From: an uncultured Prevotellaceae bacterium
GTDB taxonomy: Bacteria; Bacteroidota; Bacteroidia; Bacteroidales; Bacteroidaceae
Reading direction: 5' to 3'
Assembly: GCA_946415365.1 (NCBI GenBank)
Contig: CAMKSE010000013.1
Location: 48,479 to 112,478, forward strand
DNA length: 64,000 nt
Made by a program: the position numbers and the translations under genes. Numbering within the stretch: position 1 is the stretch's first letter; every line of letters starts with the position of its first letter. Under the pieces are notes generated by a model that saw nothing but the letters and a program-made list of their open reading frames with translations, did no database searches and was not told the DNA's origin. Below are positions 15,985-24,878 of the stretch, piece by piece.

Positions 15985-17088
15985 ATGGAGCATCCCGAGA
16001 ACAGTTCAGAATATGCAGGCCTGCAGGTGAACAGCGGTGTCGCACAGCAACCTATCGTCAACCCCTATCTCAACCGGAACCGCTTCCGTCGCCGTGAACT
16101 CTCTGTTGGTGAGATGGTTGAGGGTATTCTCAAGGGCGATGTCACCATCCTCTCCCAGGCAGTCACACTTATCGAGAGTGTCAATCCCGACCATCAGGCC
16201 AAGGCACAGGAGGTCATCAACCGCTGTCTGCCCTATAGCGGCAACTCAGTGCGTGTGGGTATTAGCGGTGTGCCAGGTGCAGGCAAGTCCACGAGCATTG
16301 ACGAGTTTGGCATTCACGTGCTGAAAGAGAAGGGTGGTCGCTTGGCAGTTCTTGCCATCGATCCGTCTTCGGAACGTACTAAGGGTAGCATCCTCGGCGA
16401 CAAGACGCGTATGGAGAAGCTCGCTCAGCATCCAGACTCGTTCATCCGTCCCAGCCCATCGGCAGGTTCCCTCGGTGGTGTGGCCCGTAAGACGCGTGAG
16501 ACCATCATCCTCTGTGAGGCTGCCGGCTTCGACAAGATCTTCGTAGAGACTGTTGGAGTGGGGCAGAGTGAGACAGCCTGCCACTCGATGGTCGACTTCT
16601 TCCTGCTCATCCAGGTGGCTGGTACAGGCGATGAGCTGCAGGGTATCAAACGTGGTATCATGGAGATCAGTGATGGCATTGTCATCAACAAGTGCGATGG
16701 TGATAATGTCGACCGTTGCCAGATGGCCGCCACCAACTTCCGCAATGCCCTCCACTTCTTCCCTTTGCCCGATAGCGGCTGGATGCCGAAGGTGCTCTGC
16801 TATTCAGGATTCTACGGGACAGGTATTAAGGAGATATGGGACATGATCTATGAGTATATCGACTTTGTGAAGGCCAACGGTTACTTCGACTATCGTCGCA
16901 ACGAACAGTCGAAGTACTGGATGTATGAGTCGATTAACGAGCACCTGCGGCTGTCGTTCTACAACAATCCTCTTATTGCTGGCCAGCTCGCTGCTGCCGA
17001 GCAGAGCGTCCTTGCAGGCCAGAAGACTTCGTTCGTCGCTGCTCAGGATCTCCTCAACCTCTACTTTAGTGCACTAAAGAATGATTAA
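15985..17088 (+). CDS. meaB: Methylmalonyl-CoA mutase-associated GTPase MeaB
   Basis: A G3E-family P-loop GTPase, 367 residues, that loads and protects the B12 cofactor of methylmalonyl-CoA mutase, an enzyme of the succinate-propionate route. The P-loop is GVPGAGKS (95-102); downstream are AIDPSSERTKGSILGDKTRM and the switch-like FVETVGVGQSE, with NKCDGDN as guanine specificity motif. The mutase genes themselves are not in the window. Its stop overlaps the ispH start by 8 bp, a sign of translational coupling between two genes of unrelated function. Confidence 0.95.
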   Translation: MEHPENSSEYAGLQVNSGVAQQPIVNPYLNRNRFRRRELSVGEMVEGILKGDVTILSQAVTLIESVNPDHQAKAQEVINRCLPYSGNSVRVGISGVPGAGKSTSIDEFGIHVLKEKGGRLAVLAIDPSSERTKGSILGDKTRMEKLAQHPDSFIRPSPSAGSLGGVARKTRETIILCEAAGFDKIFVETVGVGQSETACHSMVDFFLLIQVAGTGDELQGIKRGIMEISDGIVINKCDGDNVDRCQMAATNFRNALHFFPLPDSGWMPKVLCYSGFYGTGIKEIWDMIYEYIDFVKANGYFDYRRNEQSKYWMYESINEHLRLSFYNNPLIAGQLAAAEQSVLAGQKTSFVAAQDLLNLYFSALKND

Positions 17089-17953
17089 GATTGAAATCGA
17101 CGAAGGTAGTGGCTTCTGCTTCGGGGTCACTACTGCCATAAAGAAAGCCGAGGAAGAACTTGGCTCGAGTGATAAGACTCTCTACTGCCTAGGCGACATC
17201 GTCCACAACGGCATGGAGTGCGAGCGTCTGAAAGATCTGGGACTCATTACCATCAACCACGCTGACCTGCGTGAACTCCATGACGTGAAAGTGCTTTTGC
17301 GCGCCCATGGCGAGCCTCCTGAGACCTACGAGCTTGCCCGCCGCAATAACATCGAGATTATCGATGCGACTTGTCCTGTGGTTTTGCAGTTGCAGAAGCG
17401 CATCAAGAGACAATACGAAATGGGTAGCGGACAGATTGTCATATTTGGCAAGAAAGGTCACGCTGAGGTGCTCGGACTTGTCGGGCAGACTCAGTCGAAC
17501 GCCTTTGTCATTGAGAACTTCGACGAGGTGACGCGTCTCGATTTTTCCCGGGACATCTATCTGTATTCCCAGACCACGAAGTCGCTCGATGAATATCACC
17601 GCATTATCGAATACATCCAGCAGCACATTGCCCCGGAGGCCACCTTTCGCTCGTTCGACACAATCTGTCGCAGTGTTGCGAACCGCATGCCTAATATCTC
17701 TCAGTTCGCAGCCCGTCACGACCTCATCCTCTTCGTGTGCGGCCGCAAGAGTTCTAATGGGAAGGTGCTCTTTAACGAGTGTCTGCGCGTGAATCCCAAC
17801 TCTCATCTTGTGGAGGATCCGCAGGAGATTCTGTGTGAGTGGCTTGAGGGTATCGACTCTATAGGCATCTGTGGCGCCACCAGTACGCCACGCTGGCTTA
17901 TGGAGCAGTGCCGTGATGCCATCCTGCAGTTGCTTGACCAGAAGACAGCCTGA
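17081..17953 (+). CDS. ispH: 4-hydroxy-3-methylbut-2-enyl diphosphate reductase
   Basis: The last enzyme of the MEP isoprenoid pathway, reducing HMBPP to IPP and DMAPP with a [4Fe-4S] cluster. At 290 residues it is near the usual length. The three cluster cysteines are Cys13 (GFCFGV), Cys98 (ATCPVV) and Cys196 (DTICRS); the C-terminal CGATSTPRW loop is also present. It overlaps meaB by 8 bp at its start and ends only 3 bp from the stop of the convergent histidine kinase gene, leaving no room for an ordinary terminator. Confidence 0.96.
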   Translation: MIKIEIDEGSGFCFGVTTAIKKAEEELGSSDKTLYCLGDIVHNGMECERLKDLGLITINHADLRELHDVKVLLRAHGEPPETYELARRNNIEIIDATCPVVLQLQKRIKRQYEMGSGQIVIFGKKGHAEVLGLVGQTQSNAFVIENFDEVTRLDFSRDIYLYSQTTKSLDEYHRIIEYIQQHIAPEATFRSFDTICRSVANRMPNISQFAARHDLILFVCGRKSSNGKVLFNECLRVNPNSHLVEDPQEILCEWLEGIDSIGICGATSTPRWLMEQCRDAILQLLDQKTA

Positions 17954-17956
17954 CGT

Positions 17957-19879
17957 TTACTTGGGCATGGTGACAATGAAACGGCAACCCTCAAGATAGG
18001 TGTCGTCGTATTCGAGGATGCCGCCCAGACTGAGGATATGACTGCGGGCCAGCGGCAAGCCGAGACCAAGACCTTCACTGAGGTCGTCGAGCTTGTTGAA
18101 CGGTTTGAAGAGCTTGTCGATCGACTCTGCGGACAGTCCCGGACCTACGTCCTCGACGGTGAAGCGCACGGAGGCTTCCGTCTGCTCGATACGCAGCGTG
18201 ATGTGCTGGCCGTCGGAGTATTTGGCCGCGTTGTAGAGCAGCTCGCGGAGCGGACGCATCAGGTAAAGGTGGTTCGTCACAATCTGCAGGCTGTCGGGCA
18301 CCTCGCTTTCCAAGTGGACTTCGATACCCGGGAAGTGGTCTTGTATGTAACGGACGCTATCGCGAGCCAGCTCGTTGCAGAATAGCTGGTCGGTCAACTG
18401 ACTCTTCCAGGCCTTGGATGCTCCGGTGTCGGAACTGGCGAAGAGCATGCTCACCATGCGGTACAAGTGGAAGGCATTGTAGTTCATCATGCTTCGGATT
18501 TCCTGCAGTTCTTTTTCATCCATGTCCTGACTCTCGCGCAGAATCTGTGCGAAGCCGAGGATGATGTTCAGCGGGGTGCGTATCTGGTGCGACACGTTTT
18601 GAATGAATATGTTCTTCTGGCGGACACCTTCCTTGGCCATCTGCATCGCCGTCACCAGCTCTTCGTTACGCCGTTTGGTCTCCTCAGAGGCTTGTTGGAT
18701 GCTGCTGATACGCTCTTCGATCGACTGCTGCATGGTGGCAAAGCTGTTCTGCAACTGTCCGATGGCGTCCTCGCGCGAGGTGCGGGGTATCTCCAGGTCG
18801 TAGTGTCCTTCCGAGATCTGCTTTGACATGCCTACCAGATAGCTGACGGGACGGACGGCATGACCCACGGCCCTGCGACAGAGCCAGAGGATGATGGCCA
18901 GACCGATGACGATGAGCGCGATGATGATGTAGGTGAGCTGGTTGTAGCTATGCAGGATCTCACTGTCGGGGCTGACGAGGGCGATGCTCCATTTGGAACT
19001 GGGGAGGGACCGGTAGACCACGTGACATTTTTCGCCGTTGATCTGGGCGTGCATGTGTCCCTCTTTACCGGTCACCATCTCGTGGCCGATGGCTAAGATG
19101 TCTGCATGGGCCTTGGGATCGATGTCGGAGGCGTAGGTCTTACGGAGCAGCCGTTTGGAGTCGGGATGGTAGAAATAGTGGCCGTTGCCGCCGAGCATGA
19201 TGTAGTAGGAACCGGGGTATTCAGGCTCCCCAGCGTTGATGGCTTCTGTCAGGATCGGGAAGGAGAGGTCGACGCAGACGACACCCAGGAGGCGCTTCTT
19301 GCCATCGGGCCCGGTCTGGTTTCTGTCGTAAAGGGGTTTACAATATGAAAGGACGGTCTCGTCGGTACGCACCTCGCCCTCGGTATGTTCGAAGACGGGC
19401 TCCACCCAACAGCCATCTCCCTGGGCGACGGGGGTCTTGTACCACTGACGGTCGAAGTATTCGTAGTTTTGCTCCCTGATGCTGGCGATGGTGTCGCCTC
19501 GTCTGACGGAATAGACGGAGAAATAGCGGCCGCACTGCGGGAAGATGTCGGGGGCGGCACTGATGGTGCAGCTGTTGGTGTTGCCGTTGAGCATGACGAT
19601 GCGCCGCGAGAGGACCAGCAGTGAGTCGGGTTGGAAGTTGTGCTCGATGAACCACGTGTTGGCGTTCGTGGCCATTTCCGTGGCCAGCATGTATTTCTTG
19701 ATGCGGTGCATCGTCGCGTCGAGCAAGCTACGGGCATGATCGCTGGCTTCCTGACGGATGAAGTAGCGTGACTGCAGGAACAGTGCGCCCAGCGACAGCA
19801 CGAAGATGGGGATGGCCATCAGGGTGATGCCCGTGCTGAGCTTCGAGAGCAGGCTTTTTCTCAGTCTATACATCGGCAC
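17957..19879 (-). CDS. Cache-domain sensor histidine kinase
   Basis: A membrane two-component sensor of 640 residues. Order: TM1 (about 18-36), large periplasmic Cache domain (about 40-310), TM2 (316-334), HAMP (335-390), short coiled coil, HisKA with phospho-accepting His431 in NVSHQIRTPLN, and HATPase with N box (LLYNAAKYSDG, Asn550), DVGPGLS (577-583) and GLGLGLPLAR (603-611). The kinase looks complete but no response regulator gene lies beside it. It overlaps the upstream kinase-like gene by 14 bp, and both follow a third Cache protein and kdsB, so the three sensors are probably made together and may share signals or dimerise. Confidence 0.92.
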   Translation of the reverse strand: MPMYRLRKSLLSKLSTGITLMAIPIFVLSLGALFLQSRYFIRQEASDHARSLLDATMHRIKKYMLATEMATNANTWFIEHNFQPDSLLVLSRRIVMLNGNTNSCTISAAPDIFPQCGRYFSVYSVRRGDTIASIREQNYEYFDRQWYKTPVAQGDGCWVEPVFEHTEGEVRTDETVLSYCKPLYDRNQTGPDGKKRLLGVVCVDLSFPILTEAINAGEPEYPGSYYIMLGGNGHYFYHPDSKRLLRKTYASDIDPKAHADILAIGHEMVTGKEGHMHAQINGEKCHVVYRSLPSSKWSIALVSPDSEILHSYNQLTYIIIALIVIGLAIILWLCRRAVGHAVRPVSYLVGMSKQISEGHYDLEIPRTSREDAIGQLQNSFATMQQSIEERISSIQQASEETKRRNEELVTAMQMAKEGVRQKNIFIQNVSHQIRTPLNIILGFAQILRESQDMDEKELQEIRSMMNYNAFHLYRMVSMLFASSDTGASKAWKSQLTDQLFCNELARDSVRYIQDHFPGIEVHLESEVPDSLQIVTNHLYLMRPLRELLYNAAKYSDGQHITLRIEQTEASVRFTVEDVGPGLSAESIDKLFKPFNKLDDLSEGLGLGLPLARSHILSLGGILEYDDTYLEGCRFIVTMPK

Positions 19880-21407
19880 CCTCCTTTCCTTTATCGCTTT
19901 CTGCCGTCTGGAGCATGTGGTCGAGCACCCGGAGAATCTCCTCGCTGCTATGGCTGATGATATCGACCTGCCGGCCGGCTTCGGCCGAGTTGATGTCCTC
20001 GAAATGGTTACAGAGGGTGGTCACACTCTTGTCGATGACGTCGGACGGCGCTATCAACTGGTTGGTCATGTAGTGGAGGAACGCTGTCTTCATCCTGTCG
20101 GCCTCCTGGGCCTGACTGTAGGCTGCCTGCAGCTCCTCACCGCGCTGCTGCAGCTGCTCCGACAACTGTTCCTGCTGGCCGATGTGGGCGGCCAGCGCCT
20201 GTTGCATCTTCTGGAAGTGGCCTTGCAGCTGGCCTATCTCGTCTTCACGATTGGTGTCGGGAACGGTCTCGTCGTAGTGGCTGTCGGCGATGCGCCGGGC
20301 CGACTCCGTGAGCAGCGTCAGCGGCTGCAGCTGATGGTGAGTGAACAGCCGGCAGGCTATGAAGAAGATGAGCAGACTCAGCGTCGAGATGACGTACAAC
20401 AGGTAGAGCAGATAGTTGTATTCGCGGAAGATGTCGCTGTCGGGGTAGGCGACGCCAACGCTCCATCCGAGGTCTTTCATGATGCGTCCAGGGGCTTCGG
20501 AGCGCACGAACGGCTTGTACATCACGTACCACTTTTCACCGTTTTTCTTGTAGGGCAGGAAGCCTGATCCGCCAGCCACCATCTCCTTCGCCGCTTCAAT
20601 CATGCTGGTGGTGGGTTGCCCTTCCGTGTTGGTGAATATCGTTCCTGTGGAAAGCTTGGCCGTATCGGGGTGAACGATGAACTTTCCGTCCTGACCCACC
20701 AGCACGCTGTAGCCGTTTTCAGAGGGCTTGGCGCGCAGGATGAAGTCGGAGAGACGGGCCAGCGGCACATCGACGCCCAATACGCCCACAGGCTCCAACG
20801 CTTCTCTATCGGCAAACGACTTTCCCTTGAAGTCGTAGATGGGCAGAGAGAAGGTGACGAGGGCTTCGTCGGGCCTCTGGTTCTTGACCGGCTCCAACCA
20901 GCAGGCGGAATTGGTCTCCATGGGCTGGGTGTACCATTCCTGAATGGTGTAAGGCTGTCCGAGGAACGACTTGGGGGTCTCCAGCGTGTCGTAGTTGTCC
21001 ACGAGCCAGTTGCCGCCCTTCACCTTTCGCCTGACGTAGGCCATGAAGGTCTCGCGCGCGGGATAATAATAAGGTTTAAAGGCGATGGCGCAGCCCACGA
21101 TATAGCGGTTGCTCAACACGAGTTCACGGCAGTAGTCCTCCATGCGGTCGGGCTCGTCCATGTGGCGCATCAGGTCGTAGTAGAAGTTGCCGGCCGTCTG
21201 CTCGACGCTCAGCAGGATATTGTCGATGTGGAGCGACGTTCCCTCCAGCGTGTGTTTGGCGTCGTGCATCGCCTCTTGTCGCAGGGCTTCGCGCGAGAAA
21301 TGGAACATCACGACGAGTGCTCCTGTCAACAGGATGGCAATCGCACAGACCATCATCAGGCTTAGTCTTAGCGACAGGGTCCGGGTTAGGAATTTAATTA
21401 TTCTCAA
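19866..21407 (-). CDS. Cache-HAMP kinase-like protein lacking phospho-His and ATPase
   Basis: 513 residues with the same front half as the next gene: TM1 (about 17-36), periplasmic Cache domain, second TM, HAMP and a Gln/Glu-rich coiled coil. The C-terminal ~75 residues resemble a HisKA dimerisation helix pair, but at the phosphorylation site the sequence is FLHYMTNQLIAPSD. Aligned to FIQNVSHQIRTPLN of the neighbour, the His is Asn449, and the chain ends before any HATPase domain. It is therefore a kinase-like adaptor or sensor. It overlaps the active kinase gene by 14 bp, which favours a heteromeric receptor in which it modulates the partner. A nearby His445 exists but is out of register. 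Confidence 0.85.
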   Translation of the reverse strand: MRIIKFLTRTLSLRLSLMMVCAIAILLTGALVVMFHFSREALRQEAMHDAKHTLEGTSLHIDNILLSVEQTAGNFYYDLMRHMDEPDRMEDYCRELVLSNRYIVGCAIAFKPYYYPARETFMAYVRRKVKGGNWLVDNYDTLETPKSFLGQPYTIQEWYTQPMETNSACWLEPVKNQRPDEALVTFSLPIYDFKGKSFADREALEPVGVLGVDVPLARLSDFILRAKPSENGYSVLVGQDGKFIVHPDTAKLSTGTIFTNTEGQPTTSMIEAAKEMVAGGSGFLPYKKNGEKWYVMYKPFVRSEAPGRIMKDLGWSVGVAYPDSDIFREYNYLLYLLYVISTLSLLIFFIACRLFTHHQLQPLTLLTESARRIADSHYDETVPDTNREDEIGQLQGHFQKMQQALAAHIGQQEQLSEQLQQRGEELQAAYSQAQEADRMKTAFLHYMTNQLIAPSDVIDKSVTTLCNHFEDINSAEAGRQVDIISHSSEEILRVLDHMLQTAESDKGKEGADV

Positions 21408-21425
21408 TGATTGTTATGACATTTT

Positions 21426-22421
21426 TTATTTTTTCTTTCTCAATACCATGAAGATGAAGACAATTCCTAAGAAGGTAATCGCGATGAGCGGCACGCTTGT
21501 GATAAAGAGAGGACTCCTGACTTCCCCTTTGGGCACTACAAGCACTACTGTCCAGTTGATGTCCTCTACCGGTGCGTAGTACACGCGGGCGGACTCACCG
21601 TTGACCGTCATGTCTTTTATGCCGCCCGTCTTCCTGGCCATGTTGCCCAGCACTTCAGGGTCGGTCATCCTAAGGGGCTTGTCTTCGGGATGGGCGATGG
21701 GGGAACCGTCGTGGCTGAGCAATACGGTATAGAACTGCTGACTGCCCTTGAAGAACTTATTCATCATAGCGTCGGTGCGCGCACTCTCGTCAATGTGGCG
21801 TAGTTTCTTTGCCAGCCACTCTAAGGTGATGTCGGCTCCGCAGACGCAGGCCAGACTGCCCTCTGCATTGAACACGGGCTTCACGAATGTACAGTAAAGG
21901 CCGCTTAGACCTATCTCGTCGTTGTCCTGATAATAGTAGGGGTCTGACCAGAACTCTTCCTTCTGTTCCTTCGCACGTATATACCATGCCGATTTTGTGT
22001 AGTCGTGACGGGCAGAGCCCACTTGGCTTAACACGAATGTGTTTCTGTCATTATGATGTACGTAGGGTTCGAACCAGTAGCCCTTCTGTTGGAAATAATT
22101 GGGTTCGAAGGCTGCGAAGTAACCCTTCACCTCGGGGTTCAGGCTCGCCTTGCTCTGTAGTGCAGAGACCACTGACTCGGGTGTGTCCATATGTTTTGTT
22201 ACTTCATCGAACACGTTCTTAGCGTTCATCTCCATCGCGTGAACAGTGAGCGCCACTTTTTCTGCAGCAAGATTAGAAATACCCACGTATCTGACATGAG
22301 CCTCGGCTTTCATGGCTCTATTAATGATCCAAAGAGCCGTAGCTAAAGTGATAATCATCGCGACTGATGCAATGATCAGTATATGTTGTCTCGGCGATCT
22401 GAAGGATGTTTCTTTTTTCAT
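21426..22421 (-). CDS. Membrane-anchored Cache sensor without output domain
   Basis: 331 residues: TM near 13-35, a periplasmic double-Cache-like domain with typical WF.PYVH, DYTKSAWY and GADITLEWL segments, and a second TM near 304-326 ending in a Lys-rich tail. No HAMP, kinase, cyclase or methyl-accepting domain follows, so it can only sense ligand or pass conformational change to a partner. It lies 18 bp upstream of the two kinase-type genes and 12 bp after kdsB on the same strand. It may be a truncated family member or a dedicated co-receptor. Confidence 0.85.
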   Translation of the reverse strand: MKKETSFRSPRQHILIIASVAMIITLATALWIINRAMKAEAHVRYVGISNLAAEKVALTVHAMEMNAKNVFDEVTKHMDTPESVVSALQSKASLNPEVKGYFAAFEPNYFQQKGYWFEPYVHHNDRNTFVLSQVGSARHDYTKSAWYIRAKEQKEEFWSDPYYYQDNDEIGLSGLYCTFVKPVFNAEGSLACVCGADITLEWLAKKLRHIDESARTDAMMNKFFKGSQQFYTVLLSHDGSPIAHPEDKPLRMTDPEVLGNMARKTGGIKDMTVNGESARVYYAPVEDINWTVVLVVPKGEVRSPLFITSVPLIAITFLGIVFIFMVLRKKK

Positions 22422-22433
22422 GATTCTGGTTGT

Positions 22434-23174
22434 TTATGTGTTGATTAACAATCTCTCAGCCCGTACAAGGTCGTCGGGTGTATCTATACCGACAGTTTCA
22501 ACGTCGGTAAGGCCCACACGGATCCTGTAACCGTTTTCCAGCCATCGCAGCTGCTCCAGACTCTCTGCCTTTTCAAGACTGCCCAAGGGCAGACGAGTGA
22601 TCTCTGCCAGCACCTCATGGCGATAGGCATACACGCCGAGATGCTTCAGAAACGGATAGTGCCTGATCCAGTCGCCTTGCTCTACACCTCTTATAAAGGG
22701 TATGACGCTGCGGCTGAAGTAGAGTGCGAATCCTCTGCGGTCACTCACTATCTTCGGAGAATTGGGATTCAGTGCAGCTTCCATCGTGTCGAAAGGCTTG
22801 CCGAGGGTACCTATCTGCGTCTCAGGATCGTCGAAGAGGCGTATCAGTGTCTCTATCTGCGACGGCTGAATGAAGGGTTCGTCACCCTGGATGTTAATAA
22901 TGACATCAGCATTTGTGCCGATTTTCTCTACGGCTTCTTCAATACGGTCGGTGCCGCTCTTATGGTCTGGACGTGTCATCACCGCCTTACCGCCAAACAA
23001 CGTGACAGCGTCAAAGATGCGCTCATCGTCGGTAGCCACACACACATCTTGGAGCACACTCCTGGCCTGCTCATACACTCTCTGGATAACTGTCTTGCCG
23101 CCAAGTATCGCCAGCGGCTTGCCCGGGAAGCGTGTAGACGCATAGCGGGCGGGAATTATGGCTATAAACTTCAT
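22434..23174 (-). CDS. kdsB: CMP-Kdo synthetase (3-deoxy-manno-octulosonate cytidylyltransferase)
   Basis: Activates Kdo with CTP for the lipopolysaccharide inner core; 246 residues, full length. The N-terminal nucleotide-binding motif IPARYASTRFPGKPL and NIQGDEPFI are clear, as is the VGIDTPDDL segment near the end. It leads a minus-strand unit whose other three genes are Cache-domain sensors. A TACCTTTG box lies 8 nt before its ATG, so the message is probably leaderless. Confidence 0.96.
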   Translation of the reverse strand: MKFIAIIPARYASTRFPGKPLAILGGKTVIQRVYEQARSVLQDVCVATDDERIFDAVTLFGGKAVMTRPDHKSGTDRIEEAVEKIGTNADVIINIQGDEPFIQPSQIETLIRLFDDPETQIGTLGKPFDTMEAALNPNSPKIVSDRRGFALYFSRSVIPFIRGVEQGDWIRHYPFLKHLGVYAYRHEVLAEITRLPLGSLEKAESLEQLRWLENGYRIRVGLTDVETVGIDTPDDLVRAERLLINT

Positions 23175-23182
23175 ATTGGATG

Positions 23183-23190
23183 CAAAGGTA
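23183..23190 (-). promoter_or_regulatory. -7 box, kdsB-sensor operon
   Basis: TACCTTTG on the minus strand, 8 nt from the kdsB start codon. Confidence 0.7.
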
Positions 23191-23255
23191 ATGAAAAATC
23201 TCCATATATATCGTTAAATTATATGGAAAAGTTTGTGAGGTAGCAAAAATTTTAC

Positions 23256-23263
23256 TAATTTTG
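23256..23263 (+). promoter_or_regulatory. -7 box, MORN operon
   Basis: TAATTTTG. An ATG at 23265 begins right after the box and would not be transcribed whole, so the start is more likely 23277 or 23286. Confidence 0.7.
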
Positions 23264-23276
23264 CATGGTTTTTAAA

Positions 23277-24404
23277 ATGAATATTATGACTACGAAATAT
23301 TTTTCCACTATATTATTGACCCTTCTACTTGCGCTTCCGGCGGGTGCTCAAAAGTTAACTTTAGGCACTACGACCACCAAGGACGGCGGTAGCTACAACG
23401 GTGAGATGCAGGCAGGAAAACCGCATGGGAAAGGAAAGACAACTTATAAAAATGGTAATGTCTACGAAGGAGAGTACGACAAAGGAAATCGTCAAGGTTA
23501 CGGAGTCTACACCTTCAATGATGGAGAGAAATACGAGGGTGAGTGGTTCCAGAACCAACAGCATGGTCATGGTATTTATTACTTCGCCAACAACAACCGT
23601 TATGACGGTTTGTGGTTCCGTGACTACCAGCATGGTCATGGTGTGATGTATTATTTTAATGGCGACAAGTACGACGGCGAATGGTTCAAGGACCAGCGTT
23701 CGGGCAAAGGCACTTATACCTTTGCAGGCGGTGCATTTTATCGTGGTGAGTGGGTGGCCGACAAGAAGCAGGGTAAAGGCTTTTTCGATTGGGGCGACGG
23801 ATCTACTTACGATGGAGAGTGGAAAGATAATGTCCGCTCAGGCAAGGGAACATTCCGTTATGCTGATGGTGATATTTATATAGGTCAGTGGGCCAACGAC
23901 GAGATGCATGGCAAAGGCATCTATAAATTCCAGAATGGTGATGTCTACGAGGGAGACTATGTCCGTGGGCGTCGTACTGGAGCCGGAATCTTCAGTTATG
24001 CTAACGGAGAGAAGTACACCGGACAATTCCTCAACGGCGATAAATCTGGACAGGGTTCCTTTACCTGGAGGAACGGTGACAACTACACGGGCCAGTGGAA
24101 GCACGATAAGCAGGAAGGCCGGGGTAAGCTGACAAAGAAGAACGGCGACCTGGTGGAAGGCACCTTCCGTAACGGACAGCCCCACGGGGAGTGTATCTTG
24201 CGCTTTGCCGACGGCTCGAAGTTCAAGGGACAGTTCAAGGACGGCAAGCGTCACGGGCCAGCCATCGAAGAGGATAAGGACGGTCTGCGCTTCGAGGGAA
24301 CCTATGCCGACGACGTGCGTGACGGACATTTCATCGAGAAAGACCACAATGGCCGCATTATCGCCGAGGGCAACTACGTCCGCGGACACAGAAATGTGAA
24401 TTAA
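23277..24404 (+). CDS. Exported MORN-repeat protein
   Basis: A signal peptide (ending about PAGAQ) is followed by 14 MORN repeats of 23 residues plus a partial one, covering nearly the whole chain. Each has the pattern YxGEWxxxxxxGxGxxxxxxG, for example DKYDGEWFKDQRSGKG. MORN repeats form elongated beta-hairpin stacks used for protein or membrane contacts; no enzymatic domain is attached. The 69-bp DNA period makes recombination between repeats possible. Start chosen at ATG 23277 (23286 also possible) because 23265 touches the promoter box. It is first in a ten-gene plus-strand run reaching 33247. Confidence 0.9.
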   Translation: MNIMTTKYFSTILLTLLLALPAGAQKLTLGTTTTKDGGSYNGEMQAGKPHGKGKTTYKNGNVYEGEYDKGNRQGYGVYTFNDGEKYEGEWFQNQQHGHGIYYFANNNRYDGLWFRDYQHGHGVMYYFNGDKYDGEWFKDQRSGKGTYTFAGGAFYRGEWVADKKQGKGFFDWGDGSTYDGEWKDNVRSGKGTFRYADGDIYIGQWANDEMHGKGIYKFQNGDVYEGDYVRGRRTGAGIFSYANGEKYTGQFLNGDKSGQGSFTWRNGDNYTGQWKHDKQEGRGKLTKKNGDLVEGTFRNGQPHGECILRFADGSKFKGQFKDGKRHGPAIEEDKDGLRFEGTYADDVRDGHFIEKDHNGRIIAEGNYVRGHRNVN

Positions 24405-24425
24405 GAACTTATAATATAAAAGCTT

Positions 24426-24872
24426 ATGATTATTGACACTTTGGAAAATCTTGGCAAATATGTAGCGCTGAATCCGCTTTTTGCCGATGTCTGTGAGTTT
24501 TTGAAAGACAATGATTTCCGTACGATGGAGCCGGGCAAGTATCCTATCAAGGACAATGATCTGTTCTTGAACCTGCAGGTAACAAAACAGCGTACGAAGG
24601 ATACGGCCTTCCTGGAGACTCACATCGACATGATTGACATTCAGATCCCCATCTCCTGCGAGGAGACTTTCGGCTACACACCGCTCTGCGACCTGCCCGA
24701 CTTTGAGTACAATGCGGAGAAGGATATCACAAAGTATGGCGACACAAAGCCCCAGACGTTCGTGACTGTAAAGCCCGGACAGATGGCCATCTTCTTCCCG
24801 CAGGATGGTCACATGCCCTGCATTATTGATGAACCCGAAATCAAAAAAGCAATTTTCAAAGTAAAAGCATAA
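24426..24872 (+). CDS. YhcH/YjgK/YiaL family protein
   Basis: 148 residues of the YhcH/YjgK/YiaL (DUF386) cupin-like family, with the conserved segments ETHIDMIDIQIPISCEE and IFFPQDGHMPC supplying likely metal-binding Glu/His residues. Family members are linked to sialic acid and other sugar catabolism, but the exact reaction is not settled. It sits 21 bp after the MORN gene and 6 bp before the glycogen branching enzyme, in keeping with a carbohydrate role. Confidence 0.88.
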   Translation: MIIDTLENLGKYVALNPLFADVCEFLKDNDFRTMEPGKYPIKDNDLFLNLQVTKQRTKDTAFLETHIDMIDIQIPISCEETFGYTPLCDLPDFEYNAEKDITKYGDTKPQTFVTVKPGQMAIFFPQDGHMPCIIDEPEIKKAIFKVKA

Positions 24873-24878
24873 TACGTT

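Noticed and set aside
19806..21365. Long plus-strand open frames opposite the sensor genes (253 and 249 codons)
   Set aside because: Antisense shadows of GC-rich coding sequence; low-complexity Val/Gly/Asp composition and no recognisable domain.
22617..23243. 208-codon plus-strand open frame opposite kdsB
   Set aside because: Antisense to a clearly identified full-length kdsB.
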